From DATJLY01 sp963773665 (lineage in GTDB: Bacteria; Pseudomonadota; Alphaproteobacteria; ATCC43930; CGMCC-115725), in assembly GCA_963773665.1 (NCBI GenBank), contig CAVZBZ010000003.1, positions 1 through 64,000 on the forward strand: a stretch of 64,000 nt of DNA. The letters are read 5' to 3'. The translations under genes were made by a program, and so were the position numbers. Position 1 is the stretch's first letter. Every line of letters begins with the position of its first letter. The notes under the pieces were generated by a model. That model did not search any database. It was not told the DNA's origin and saw only the letters and a program-made list of their open reading frames with translations. Of this stretch, positions 39,306 through 47,959 are shown piece by piece.

Positions 39306-41114
39306 TTAAGCCTTCGCCTCGTAGAGCAGTGCCAGCGCATCGCCATAGACGTCGCGGATGGCGTGGCGCTTGATCTTGAGGGTCGGCGTCATGAGGCCGT
39401 TCTGGATGCTGAACGGCTCGCGCGCGACGACGAAGCGGCGGATGCGCTCGGCCATGGGGAGCGCGGCATTGACGCGGTCGACCGCGGCGCCTATCGCCTT
39501 GTGCAGCGCCGCGTCGAGCGCCATGCCGTCAGTGGCGCCGCGCCGCTCGCGCGTGAAGTGATCGACGAATTCCTGGCGCGGCACGACCACGGCGACGAGA
39601 TAGGGGCGGCGGTCGCCGAACACCATCGCCTGGCCGATCTCGGGCTGCAGCACGAGCTCGCCCTCGACGCGCGCCGGCGAGATCATGTCGCCGCCCGAAT
39701 TCTTGATGAAGTCGCGCTTCCTGTCGGTGATGACGATATAGCCGTCCTTGTCGCGCCGGCCGATGTCGCCGGTGTGGAGCCAGCCGTCCTCGATCGTGCG
39801 CCTGGTCGCCTCGGGATCGTTCCAGTAGCCCTTCATCACCGCTTCGCCGCGCACCAGGATCTCGCCGTCCTCGGCGATCTTGATCTCGACGCCATCCAAG
39901 GGCGGTCCGACCGTGTCGATCTTGATGCGGTTGGGCGGATTGGCGCTCACCACCGGCGAGGCTTCGGTCTGGCCATAGCCCTGGAGGAGCGGCACGCCCA
40001 AGGCCAGGAAGAACATGCCGATCTCGGGATTGAGCGGGGCGCCGCCCGAGACGAGCGCCTTCAAGCGGCCGCCGAACCGCCCCATCACCTTCTTGCGCAC
40101 CAGCCGGTCGAGCAGCGTGTCGAGCACACGCTCGCCGAGCGTGAGGCTGCGCGAATCCTCGATGCGCTTGCGGCCGATGCGCAGCGCGGCGAAGAACAGC
40201 TTCGCCTTCAATCCGCCCTCGCGCTCCATCTGGCGCAGGATGCGCTGGTGCATCGTCTCGTAGAGCCGCGGCACGGCGGTCATGATGGTCGGGCGCACCT
40301 CGAGCATGTTGGAGGCGAGCGTCTCGACCTTCTCGGCGAAATAGATCTGCGCGCCGAGCGCGATCGGAAAGAACATGCCGCCGGTGTGCTCGTAAGAGTG
40401 CGACAGCGGCAGGAACGACAGGAAAACCTCGTCGCCGAGCCCGATCGTCTCGAGGAGCCGCACCGCGCCGTGGCAGTTGGCGAGGATGTTGCCATGCGTC
40501 GTCATCACGGCCTTGGGCAATCCGCCGGTGCCGGAGGTGTGGATGAGGCAGGCGACGTCGCTGCGATGGATCTCGCGCGCCCAGCCCTCGACCTCTTCGA
40601 CCGGGCCCGCGCCCTGCGCCATGACCTCGTGCCAGAGATGCAGCTCGGCGCGCGACAGCTGTCCCGGCTCGGGATGCTCGATCGCAATCACGCCCTCGAC
40701 GGACGAGACCTGCTCGATCGCCGGCAGCAGCCGCTGCGCCAGCGCGGCGGTCGAGACGATGACGTAGCGCGCGCCGCTGTTCGACAGGACGTGGCGATGG
40801 TCGTCCGACGTATTCGTGGTGTAGGCCGGCACGGTGACGCCGCCCGCGGCCAGGATGGCGAGATCGGCGATCACCCATTCCGGCCGATTCTCGGCAACGA
40901 GCGCCACGCGGTCGCCGCGCTCGAGGCCGAGCTTGCGCAGGCCCCGCGCCAGCGCCGCGACCTGGCGCCGCGTTTCGGTCCAACTGGTCGCGCGCCAGGT
41001 CTCGCCCTCCTTGACCCACAGGAAGGGGCGCTCACCTTGCCGTTTCGCCTGCTCGAAAAACAGGACGACGAGATTGGGACAGGTTCTGCAGTCCAAAGGC
41101 GTTTCCTCACGCAT
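39306..41114 (-). CDS. Long-chain fatty-acid--CoA ligase (AMP-forming)
   Basis: A 602-residue ligase of the eukaryote-like FAA/ACSL group. LIHTSGTGGLPKAVMTTHGN is the ATP loop; FLPLSHSYEHTGGMFFPIALGAQIYF and ALVSGGAPLNPEIGMFFLALGVPLLQGYGQTEASPVV form the adenylate site; GWLHTGDIGRRDKDGYIVITDRKRDFIKNSGG is the hinge. The C-terminal LTPTLKIKRH-like end (MTPTLKIKRHAIRDVY) supplies the catalytic lysine. It activates long fatty acids for beta-oxidation or lipid synthesis. The start at 41114 is chosen; ten extra residues to 41144 are possible. Confidence 0.88.
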   Translation of the reverse strand: MREETPLDCRTCPNLVVLFFEQAKRQGERPFLWVKEGETWRATSWTETRRQVAALARGLRKLGLERGDRVALVAENRPEWVIADLAILAAGGVTVPAYTTNTSDDHRHVLSNSGARYVIVSTAALAQRLLPAIEQVSSVEGVIAIEHPEPGQLSRAELHLWHEVMAQGAGPVEEVEGWAREIHRSDVACLIHTSGTGGLPKAVMTTHGNILANCHGAVRLLETIGLGDEVFLSFLPLSHSYEHTGGMFFPIALGAQIYFAEKVETLASNMLEVRPTIMTAVPRLYETMHQRILRQMEREGGLKAKLFFAALRIGRKRIEDSRSLTLGERVLDTLLDRLVRKKVMGRFGGRLKALVSGGAPLNPEIGMFFLALGVPLLQGYGQTEASPVVSANPPNRIKIDTVGPPLDGVEIKIAEDGEILVRGEAVMKGYWNDPEATRRTIEDGWLHTGDIGRRDKDGYIVITDRKRDFIKNSGGDMISPARVEGELVLQPEIGQAMVFGDRRPYLVAVVVPRQEFVDHFTRERRGATDGMALDAALHKAIGAAVDRVNAALPMAERIRRFVVAREPFSIQNGLMTPTLKIKRHAIRDVYGDALALLYEAKA

Positions 41115-41195
41115 CGGAATACAGGGCGCGCGGCTTGGCGTCAATTTCCCGTTGCCTGTATGCTGGGATTAACCAAGGACGGGGCGAGGGGCGCG

Positions 41196-42989
41196 ATGGC
41201 GGATGGGACGGCGAAGCGGCGGCGGGCGCTCGGCAAACTGCCGCAGTGGAATCTGTCCGACCTCTATCCCGGCCGCGACAGCCTGGAGCTCACGCGCGAC
41301 CTCGACGCGGGCGAGGCCGAGGCGAAAGCCTTTCGCGCGCAGTACGAGGGCAAGCTTGCGGCGCTTTCCGGGGCGGAGCTCGGCACGGCCATCGCCCAAT
41401 ATGAGACGCTCCAGGAGCGCTTGGGCCGGGTCATGAGCTACGCCGGGCTCGTGCACTCCGGCGACATGAGCGATCCCGAGATCGGCCGCTTCTATCAGAC
41501 GACGCACGAGCGCGTGAACGCGATCGAGACCGAGCTTTTGTTCTTCACGCTCGAACTCAATCGCATCGACGACCAGGTTCTGGACGAAAAACTCGCCGCG
41601 CCCGAGCTTGGGCACTACGCGCCGTGGCTCCGGGACGTGCGCGCGTTCCGGCCGCACCAGCTTGCCGACGAGCTCGAGCGCATCCTGCACGAGAAATCGG
41701 TCGCCGGGCGCGCCGCCTGGGTCCGGCTGTTCGACGAGACCGAAGCGGCGCTGCGTTTTCGGGTGGGCGGCAAGAAGCTCACCAGCGCCGAGGCCTTGAA
41801 CCTGTTCTCCGACCCAAAACCCGCGCTGCGCAAGGCGGCGGCGAAGGAGGTGGGCTCGGTCCTCGGCCAGAACGCGCGGCTGTTCTCGCTCGTCACCAAC
41901 ACGCTCGCCAAGGACAAGGAGATCGAGGACCGCTGGCGCGGTTTTGCGCGCCCGATCTCGTCGCGCAACCTCGCCAATTTCGTCGAGGACGCGGTCGTGG
42001 ACGCGCTGGTATCCGCCGTGCGCGATGCCTATCCGCGCCTGTCGCACCGCTATTACCGGCTGAAAGCGCGATGGTTCGGGGTCGAAATTTTGCCCTATTG
42101 GGACCGCAACGCGCCGCTGCCCGACGAGGAGGACGTTACGATTCCGTGGCCGGAAGCGCAGCGCCTCGTGCTCGACGCCTATGGCGCCTTCTCGCCCGAC
42201 ATGGCGGCGATCGGCCGGCGCTTTTTCGAGCATCCGTGGATCGACGCGCCGGTGCGGGCCGGCAAGGCTTCGGGCGCCTTCGCGCATCCGACGGTGCCGA
42301 GCGCGCATCCCTATATCCTCCTCAACTATCTCGGCCGCGCGCGCGACGTGATGACGCTTGCGCACGAGTTGGGGCACGGCGTGCACCAGGTGCTGGCAGG
42401 ACCGCAGGGCGCGCTCATGGCCGACACGCCGCTGACCCTGGCCGAGACCGCCTCGGTCTTCGGCGAGATGCTGACCTTCCGCGCCATGCTCGCGCGCGAG
42501 ACCGAGGGGAAGCGCAGGAAGGCGATGCTGGCGCAAAAAGTCGAGGACATGATCAACACGGTCGTGCGCCAGATCGCCTTCGTGACGTTCGAGACCCGCG
42601 TCCATGACGAGCGCCGCGCCGGCGAGCTTACGCCCGAGCGGATCTCCGCCGTCTGGCTCGAGGTGCAGCGCGAAAGCCTCGGGCCCGCGATCGGCTTCGA
42701 GGACGAATACCGCTGGTACTGGACCTACATCCCGCACTTCATCCATACGCCGTTCTATGTCTATGCCTATGCCTTCGGCGACTGTCTCGTGAACTCGCTC
42801 TACGCCGTCTATCAGGGCGCGCACCAGGGTTTCGCGGAGAAATATCTCGACATGCTGCGCGCCGGCGGCAGCAAGCGGCACAAGGAGCTGTTGGCGCCGT
42901 TCGGGCTCGACGCGTCCGACCCTGCATTCTGGAAGAAGGGCCTTGCGGTGATCGAGGGCTTCATCGCCGAGCTCGAAGCGATGGGCTGA
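41196..42989 (+). CDS. pepF: M3 family oligoendopeptidase PepF
   Basis: A 597-residue zinc oligopeptidase of the thimet/PepF family acting in the cytoplasm. LPQWNLSDLYPGRDS is the typical start and TLAHELGHGVHQVLAG the HExxH zinc motif (HELGH). The third ligand Glu lies in LAETASVFGEML. FVTFETRVHDERRAGELTPE and YTYIPHF-like WTYIPHFIHTPFYVYAYAFG are conserved. A second in-frame ATG at 41160 could add 12 residues. It is followed after 4 bp by an ABC1 kinase gene, a common pairing in alphaproteobacteria. Confidence 0.9.
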   Translation: MADGTAKRRRALGKLPQWNLSDLYPGRDSLELTRDLDAGEAEAKAFRAQYEGKLAALSGAELGTAIAQYETLQERLGRVMSYAGLVHSGDMSDPEIGRFYQTTHERVNAIETELLFFTLELNRIDDQVLDEKLAAPELGHYAPWLRDVRAFRPHQLADELERILHEKSVAGRAAWVRLFDETEAALRFRVGGKKLTSAEALNLFSDPKPALRKAAAKEVGSVLGQNARLFSLVTNTLAKDKEIEDRWRGFARPISSRNLANFVEDAVVDALVSAVRDAYPRLSHRYYRLKARWFGVEILPYWDRNAPLPDEEDVTIPWPEAQRLVLDAYGAFSPDMAAIGRRFFEHPWIDAPVRAGKASGAFAHPTVPSAHPYILLNYLGRARDVMTLAHELGHGVHQVLAGPQGALMADTPLTLAETASVFGEMLTFRAMLARETEGKRRKAMLAQKVEDMINTVVRQIAFVTFETRVHDERRAGELTPERISAVWLEVQRESLGPAIGFEDEYRWYWTYIPHFIHTPFYVYAYAFGDCLVNSLYAVYQGAHQGFAEKYLDMLRAGGSKRHKELLAPFGLDASDPAFWKKGLAVIEGFIAELEAMG

Positions 42990-42993
42990 TCCC

Positions 42994-44367
42994 TTGGCCG
43001 AAGAGGACAACATCGCGGGGCGCATGCGGCGCTATGTCCGCGTCTCGACCGCGATGGGCGGGCTCGCGGCCAGACTCGCGGGCGAGCGCTATCTCGGCAT
43101 GAGCGTGGACCGCCCGCGCGATGCGGCCGATTTGAAGGCGGCCTTGGGCGGCATCAAGGGGCCGCTCATGAAGGTGGCGCAGCTCCTCGCCACCATCCCC
43201 AATGCGCTGCCGCAGGAATACGCCGACGAGCTGGTGAGCCTGCAAGCGAACGCGCCGCCGATGGGCTGGAACTTCGTCAAGCGCCGCATGGCGGGCGAGC
43301 TTGGGCCCGAGTGGGAGCGGAAATACCGCAGCTTCGAGCACGAGGCGGCGCGCGCCGCATCGCTCGGCCAGGTGCATCGCGCGGTCGGACGGGACGGGCG
43401 GCTCCTCGCGTGCAAGCTGCAATATCCCGACATGGCGTCCGCGGTCGAGGCGGACCTGGGGCAGCTCAAACTCGTTCTGTCGCTCTACGAGCGCTACGAC
43501 CGCGCCGTCGCCACCGACGAGATCCATGCCGAGGTCGCCGACCGCCTGCGCGAGGAGCTCGACTACGCGCGCGAACTCGCGCACCTGCGGCTCTATCGCA
43601 TCATGCTGAAGGACGAGCCGTCGGTCGCGGTGCCGGAGCCGGTGCCGGAGCTTTCGACGAAGCGCCTCCTCACCATGACGTGGCTCGAGGGAAGGCCGTT
43701 TCTCGAGGCGGCGAAGGCGCCCCTGGCCGAGCGCAACACGATCGCGCGCAACATGTTCCGCGCCTGGTACGTGCCGCTTTACTGCTACGGCGTCATCCAC
43801 GGCGACCCGCATCTCGGCAACTACACGGTGCGGCCCGATCTCGGCATCAACCTTTTGGATTTCGGCTGCATCCGCGTTTTCGAGCCGGCCTTCGTCAAGG
43901 GCGTGATCGATCTCTACCGCGCGCTCGACACGGACGACGAGGCGCTCGCGGTGCAGGCCTACGAAAGTTGGGGCTTCAAGAAGCTCTCGCGCGAGGTGAT
44001 CGACGTGCTGAACCGCTGGGCGCGCTATGTCTATGCGCCGCTCCTGGAAGACCGCAAGCGCCGCATCCAGGAGATCGCGACGAGCACGACCGGGCGCGAG
44101 ATCGCCGAGCACGTGCACCGCGAGTTGCGCCGTTTGGGCGGCGTGCAGCCGCCGCGCGAATTCGTGTTCATGGACCGCGCCGCGGTGGGGCTCGGCTCGG
44201 TCTTCATGCATCTGAAGGCCGAGGTCAACTGGCACCGCCTGTTCCACGAGCTGATCGACGATTTCGACGCAGAGCGCCTGGGCGAGCGCCAAGCCAGCGC
44301 GCTCGCCGCGGCCAAGGTGCCGGGCGTGGCCGCTCCCCGCGCGAAGCGGCGGCGGGGCGGGAGCTAA
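42994..44367 (+). CDS. ABC1/UbiB-family atypical kinase (AarF domain)
   Basis: A 457-residue UbiB-like protein kinase-like ATPase. The family signature KxGQ reads LMKVAQLLATIPNALPQEYADEL (Gly to Ala). The alanine-rich loop is AARAASLGQVHRAV. Catalytic motifs are VIHGDPHLGNYTV and NLLDFGC. No transmembrane pair is evident at the C-terminus, unlike UbiB proper, so it is a soluble relative whose role in ubiquinone or lipid metabolism is unproven. The start codon is TTG, 4 bp after pepF; the last bases overlap the convergent uxs stop. Confidence 0.8.
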   Translation: MAEEDNIAGRMRRYVRVSTAMGGLAARLAGERYLGMSVDRPRDAADLKAALGGIKGPLMKVAQLLATIPNALPQEYADELVSLQANAPPMGWNFVKRRMAGELGPEWERKYRSFEHEAARAASLGQVHRAVGRDGRLLACKLQYPDMASAVEADLGQLKLVLSLYERYDRAVATDEIHAEVADRLREELDYARELAHLRLYRIMLKDEPSVAVPEPVPELSTKRLLTMTWLEGRPFLEAAKAPLAERNTIARNMFRAWYVPLYCYGVIHGDPHLGNYTVRPDLGINLLDFGCIRVFEPAFVKGVIDLYRALDTDDEALAVQAYESWGFKKLSREVIDVLNRWARYVYAPLLEDRKRRIQEIATSTTGREIAEHVHRELRRLGGVQPPREFVFMDRAAVGLGSVFMHLKAEVNWHRLFHELIDDFDAERLGERQASALAAAKVPGVAAPRAKRRRGGS

Positions 44368-45350
44368 ACGCCCGCGGGGAGGGCGGTGAGCTTGTCGCCG
44401 CGCTCGGTCAGGAGACGGTCGAAATAGGCGATCGTCTTCTTGAGGCCGGTCTCGAGCGGCACATGCGGCTCCCAGGAGAGAAGATTGCGGGCGCGCGAAA
44501 TGTCGGGGCAGCGCTGCACCGGATCGTCCACGGGCAGCGGGCAATGCTCGATCTTCGAGCGGGATCCGATGAGACCGATGATCGTCCGCGCGAGCTCGCC
44601 GACGGTGGTCTCGACCGGATTGCCGAGATTGATGGGGCCAGTGACCTCATCGGGCGCGGCCATGAGGCGCACGAAACCTTCGATCAGATCGTCGACATAG
44701 CAGAAGGCGCGCGTCTGCTGCCCGTCGCCGTAGATCGTGATCGGCTCGCCCTTCAAGGCCTGGACGATGAAGTTCGACACGACCCTGCCGTCGTTCGGGT
44801 GCATGCGCGGCCCGTAGGTGTTGAAGATGCGGGCGACGCGGATGCGCAGCTTGTGCTGGCGGAAATAGTCGAAGAACAGCGTCTCGGCGCAGCGCTTGCC
44901 CTCGTCGTAGCAGGCGCGCGGGCCGATCGGATTGACGTTGCCGCGGTACTCCTCGCGCTGCGGGTGGACCGACGGGTCGCCATAAACCTCGGAGGTCGAG
45001 GCCTGAAAGATTTTTGCATGAAGGCGCTTTGCCAGTCCCAGCATGTTGATCGCGCCCGACACGCTGGTCTTGGTCGTCTGCACGGGATCGTGCTGGTAGT
45101 GAATGGGCGAGGCGGGGCAGGCGAGGTTGTAGATCTCGTCGACCTCGACATAGAGCGGGAAGCAGATGTCGTGCCGCAGCGCCTCGAACTGCGGGCAGCT
45201 CAGAAGATGCGCGACATTGTCCTTGCGCCCGGTGAAGTAATTGTCGACGCACAGCACGTCCAGGCCCTGGGCGACGAGCCGTTCGCACAGGTGCGAGCCC
45301 AAAAATCCGGCGCCGCCGGTGACGAGGATGCGCTTTCTCGTGGAACTCAT
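44364..45350 (-). CDS. UDP-glucuronate decarboxylase (UDP-xylose synthase)
   Basis: A 328-residue extended short-chain dehydrogenase that decarboxylates UDP-glucuronate to UDP-xylose. ILVTGGAGFLGSHLCERLV binds NAD. VDNYFTGRKDNVAHLL, YNLACPASPIHYQHDPVQTTKTSV and the catalytic ACYDEGKR (YxxxK), plus STSEVYGDP, are diagnostic of UXS. It starts 7 bp after the ugd stop, so the product of Ugd is its substrate. Confidence 0.92.
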   Translation of the reverse strand: MSSTRKRILVTGGAGFLGSHLCERLVAQGLDVLCVDNYFTGRKDNVAHLLSCPQFEALRHDICFPLYVEVDEIYNLACPASPIHYQHDPVQTTKTSVSGAINMLGLAKRLHAKIFQASTSEVYGDPSVHPQREEYRGNVNPIGPRACYDEGKRCAETLFFDYFRQHKLRIRVARIFNTYGPRMHPNDGRVVSNFIVQALKGEPITIYGDGQQTRAFCYVDDLIEGFVRLMAAPDEVTGPINLGNPVETTVGELARTIIGLIGSRSKIEHCPLPVDDPVQRCPDISRARNLLSWEPHVPLETGLKKTIAYFDRLLTERGDKLTALPAGV

Positions 45351-45357
45351 GTCATCC

Positions 45358-46707
45358 CTACCCTCTGCCGGATGCAAGCTGCGGCGCGCGTTGCGGCGCA
45401 GCCGAATCGCGGCCGATGCTGAAATAGCAGAATCCCGCCTCGGCCATGTCGGCCGGCTTGTAGATGTTGCGCAGGTCGACGATCGTCGGCGTCTTGAGGA
45501 GCGTCCTGACGCGCGCGAGGTCGAGCGCGCGGAACTCGTTCCATTCCGTGATGATGACGAGCGCGTGCGCGCCCGCCATCGCTTCGTAGGCGCTCGCGCA
45601 GAAGGCGACGCCGTGGAGGAGTTTTCGCGCCTCGTTCATGCCTTCGGGATCGAAGGCGCGCACGGTGGCGCCCGCGGCGACGAGCGCCGGCAGGATGGCG
45701 AGGCTCGGGCTGTCGCGCATGTCGTCGGTGTTCGGCTTGAAGGTGAGGCCGAGGCAGGCGACGGTCTTGTCCTTGACGCTGCCGCCAAGCGCGGCGACGA
45801 CGCGCTCTGCCATGCGGTCCTTGCGCCGGTCGTTGCCCGAGACCACCGTCTCGACGATGCGCAAGGGCGCGCCCGCCTCCTGCGCCGTGCGCACCAGCGC
45901 CAGGCAATCCTTGGGGAAGCACGAGCCGCCAAAGCCCGGCCCGGCGTGCAGGAACTTCCGGCCGATGCGGCCGTCCAATCCGATGCCGCGCGCCACGTCC
46001 TGCACGTCGGCGCCGACCTTCTCGCACAAATCGGCGACCTCGTTGATGAAGGCGATCTTCGTCGCCAGGAAACTGTTGGCGGCGTACTTGATGAGTTCGG
46101 CGGTCTCGAGCGAGGTGAACAGGATCGGCGTCTCGATCAGGTAGAGCGGCCGGTACAGCTCGCGCATGGCGGCGCGCGCCCGCTCGCTTTCGGCGCCGAT
46201 GACGACGCGGTCGGGCCGCATGAAATCCTGGATCGCCGAGCCTTCGCGCAGGAATTCGGGGTTGGACGCCACGTCGAACTGCGCGTCCGGGCGCCTCTTG
46301 CGCACGATCTCCGCTACTTTCCGGCCGGTGCCGACCGGCACGGTCGATTTCGTGACGACGACGGTGTAGCCCGAAAGCGAAGCGGCGATCTCCTCGGCGG
46401 CGGCGAACACATAGCTGAGGTCGGCATGGCCGTCGCCGCGCCGCGACGGCGTGCCGACGGCGATGAAGACGGCGTCGGCATCCTTCACCGCGGCGGCAAG
46501 GTCGGTGGTGAATTTGAGCCGTCCGGCGGCCTCGTTGGTGGCCACCAACTGGTCGAGTCCCGGCTCGTAGATCGGCATCTCGCCTTTTGCGAGGCGGGCG
46601 ATCTTGGCGGCGTCGTTGTCGACGCAGGTGACGTCCACCCCGAACTCGGAGAAGCAGGCGCCCGAAACGAGCCCGACATAACCGGTGCCGATCACCGCAA
46701 TGCGCAT
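45358..46707 (-). CDS. ugd: UDP-glucose 6-dehydrogenase
   Basis: A 449-residue enzyme oxidising UDP-glucose to UDP-glucuronate. MRIAVIGTGYVGLVSGACFSEFG binds NAD. VFIAVGTPSRRGDGHADLSYV, VTKSTVPVGTGR, SNPEFLREGSAI and the catalytic cysteine in PGFGGSCFPKDCLALV are all present. It forms an operon with the UDP-xylose synthase. The divergent galE gene lies 256 bp away; that gap has no gene and only a weak candidate promoter (TTGCCT, 17 bp, TAGAGG near 46887-46915) facing galE. Confidence 0.95.
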   Translation of the reverse strand: MRIAVIGTGYVGLVSGACFSEFGVDVTCVDNDAAKIARLAKGEMPIYEPGLDQLVATNEAAGRLKFTTDLAAAVKDADAVFIAVGTPSRRGDGHADLSYVFAAAEEIAASLSGYTVVVTKSTVPVGTGRKVAEIVRKRRPDAQFDVASNPEFLREGSAIQDFMRPDRVVIGAESERARAAMRELYRPLYLIETPILFTSLETAELIKYAANSFLATKIAFINEVADLCEKVGADVQDVARGIGLDGRIGRKFLHAGPGFGGSCFPKDCLALVRTAQEAGAPLRIVETVVSGNDRRKDRMAERVVAALGGSVKDKTVACLGLTFKPNTDDMRDSPSLAILPALVAAGATVRAFDPEGMNEARKLLHGVAFCASAYEAMAGAHALVIITEWNEFRALDLARVRTLLKTPTIVDLRNIYKPADMAEAGFCYFSIGRDSAAPQRAPQLASGRG

Positions 46708-46963
46708 GAATTCTCTCCGTCAGCGAGACAAAACGGCGGCGCGCGCCGAATATTCCGCCACGCCTCTATGACGGCCAGTTAACGAATGCGGTTACGCCGC
46801 AAATCTTCGGGAGGCGCACGGGCCGGCAGGACGAGGCAACCCTAGTCTGGGATCGCCGCGAGGGTCAAGCGCGGCCCGGGCAAAACTTGCCTCGCCTGCG
46901 GCTTCGTCGTAGAGGGAAGCGGGCGGCCCCTTCAGCCGTTATTCCGCCGTCCATCGGATCGCC

Positions 46964-47938
46964 ATGACGACACCCATTCTCGTTACCGGGGGGGCCGGCT
47001 ATATCGGCAGCCACGCCGCCAAGGCGCTGGCCCGCGCCGGATACGAGCCCGTCACCTACGACAATCTCGGCCGCGGCCACCGGGCGGCCGTGCGCTGGGG
47101 GCCGCTCGTCGAGGGCGATTTGGCCGACCGCGCGCTCCTCGTCGATGCCCTGCGCCGCCACAAGGTCGCGGCAGTGATGCATTTCGCAGCCTTTGCCTAT
47201 GTCGGCGAATCGGTGAGCGAGCCCGAGCTTTATTTCCGCAACAACGTCGCGAACAGCCTCACGCTGCTCGAGGCGATGGGCGAGGCGGGCGTGCGGCATA
47301 TGGTCTTTTCCTCGACCTGCGCGACCTATGGCCTGCCGGACAAGATGCCGATCGCCGAGGACGCGCCGCAGCGCCCGGTCAACCCCTACGGCGAATCGAA
47401 GCTCATGATCGAGCGCATGCTGCACTGGCTCGGCCCCGCGCGCGGGTTGACGCATGCGGCGCTGCGCTACTTCAACGCGGCGGGCGCCGATCCCGAGGGC
47501 GAGATCGGCGAGGACCACGATCCCGAGACCCACCTCATCCCGCTCGTGCTGTTGACGGCGCAGGGACGCCGCGCCGCCATCGACATCTACGGCACCGATT
47601 ACCCGACGCAAGACGGCAGCGCCATCCGCGACTACATCCACGTCCAGGATCTGGCCGACGCCCATGTGCTGGCGCTCGCCCATCTCCTGAAGGGCGGCGG
47701 CAGCCTCGCGCTCAATCTCGGCACGGGCGAAGGACACTCGGTGCGCGCTGTGATCGATGCCGCCGAGCGCGTCACCGGCCGCACCATCGCGCGGCGCGAG
47801 ACGGCGCGCCGTCCCGGCGACCCGCCGACGCTCGTGGCCGACGCGCGCAAGGCGAAGGCAACGCTCGGCTGGACGCCCAGGCTTTCGGGACTGGACGACA
47901 TCATCGCCAGCGCCTGGGCCTGGCTGAGACGGCATTAA
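46964..47938 (+). CDS. galE: UDP-glucose 4-epimerase
   Basis: A 324-residue enzyme interconverting UDP-glucose and UDP-galactose. ILVTGGAGYIGSHAAKALARAG binds NAD, and YDNLGRGHRAAVRWGPLVEGD and HFAAFAYVGESV are typical. The catalytic S/YxxxK motif is in FSSTCATYGLPD and NPYGESKLMIE. TDYPTQDGSAIRDYIHVQDLADAHVLAL is the GalE-specific block. It is followed 21 bp later by the glycosyltransferase fusion gene, for which it may supply the donor sugar. Confidence 0.93.
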   Translation: MTTPILVTGGAGYIGSHAAKALARAGYEPVTYDNLGRGHRAAVRWGPLVEGDLADRALLVDALRRHKVAAVMHFAAFAYVGESVSEPELYFRNNVANSLTLLEAMGEAGVRHMVFSSTCATYGLPDKMPIAEDAPQRPVNPYGESKLMIERMLHWLGPARGLTHAALRYFNAAGADPEGEIGEDHDPETHLIPLVLLTAQGRRAAIDIYGTDYPTQDGSAIRDYIHVQDLADAHVLALAHLLKGGGSLALNLGTGEGHSVRAVIDAAERVTGRTIARRETARRPGDPPTLVADARKAKATLGWTPRLSGLDDIIASAWAWLRRH

Positions 47939-47959
47939 GCCCGGAGACGAAGGAGTTCG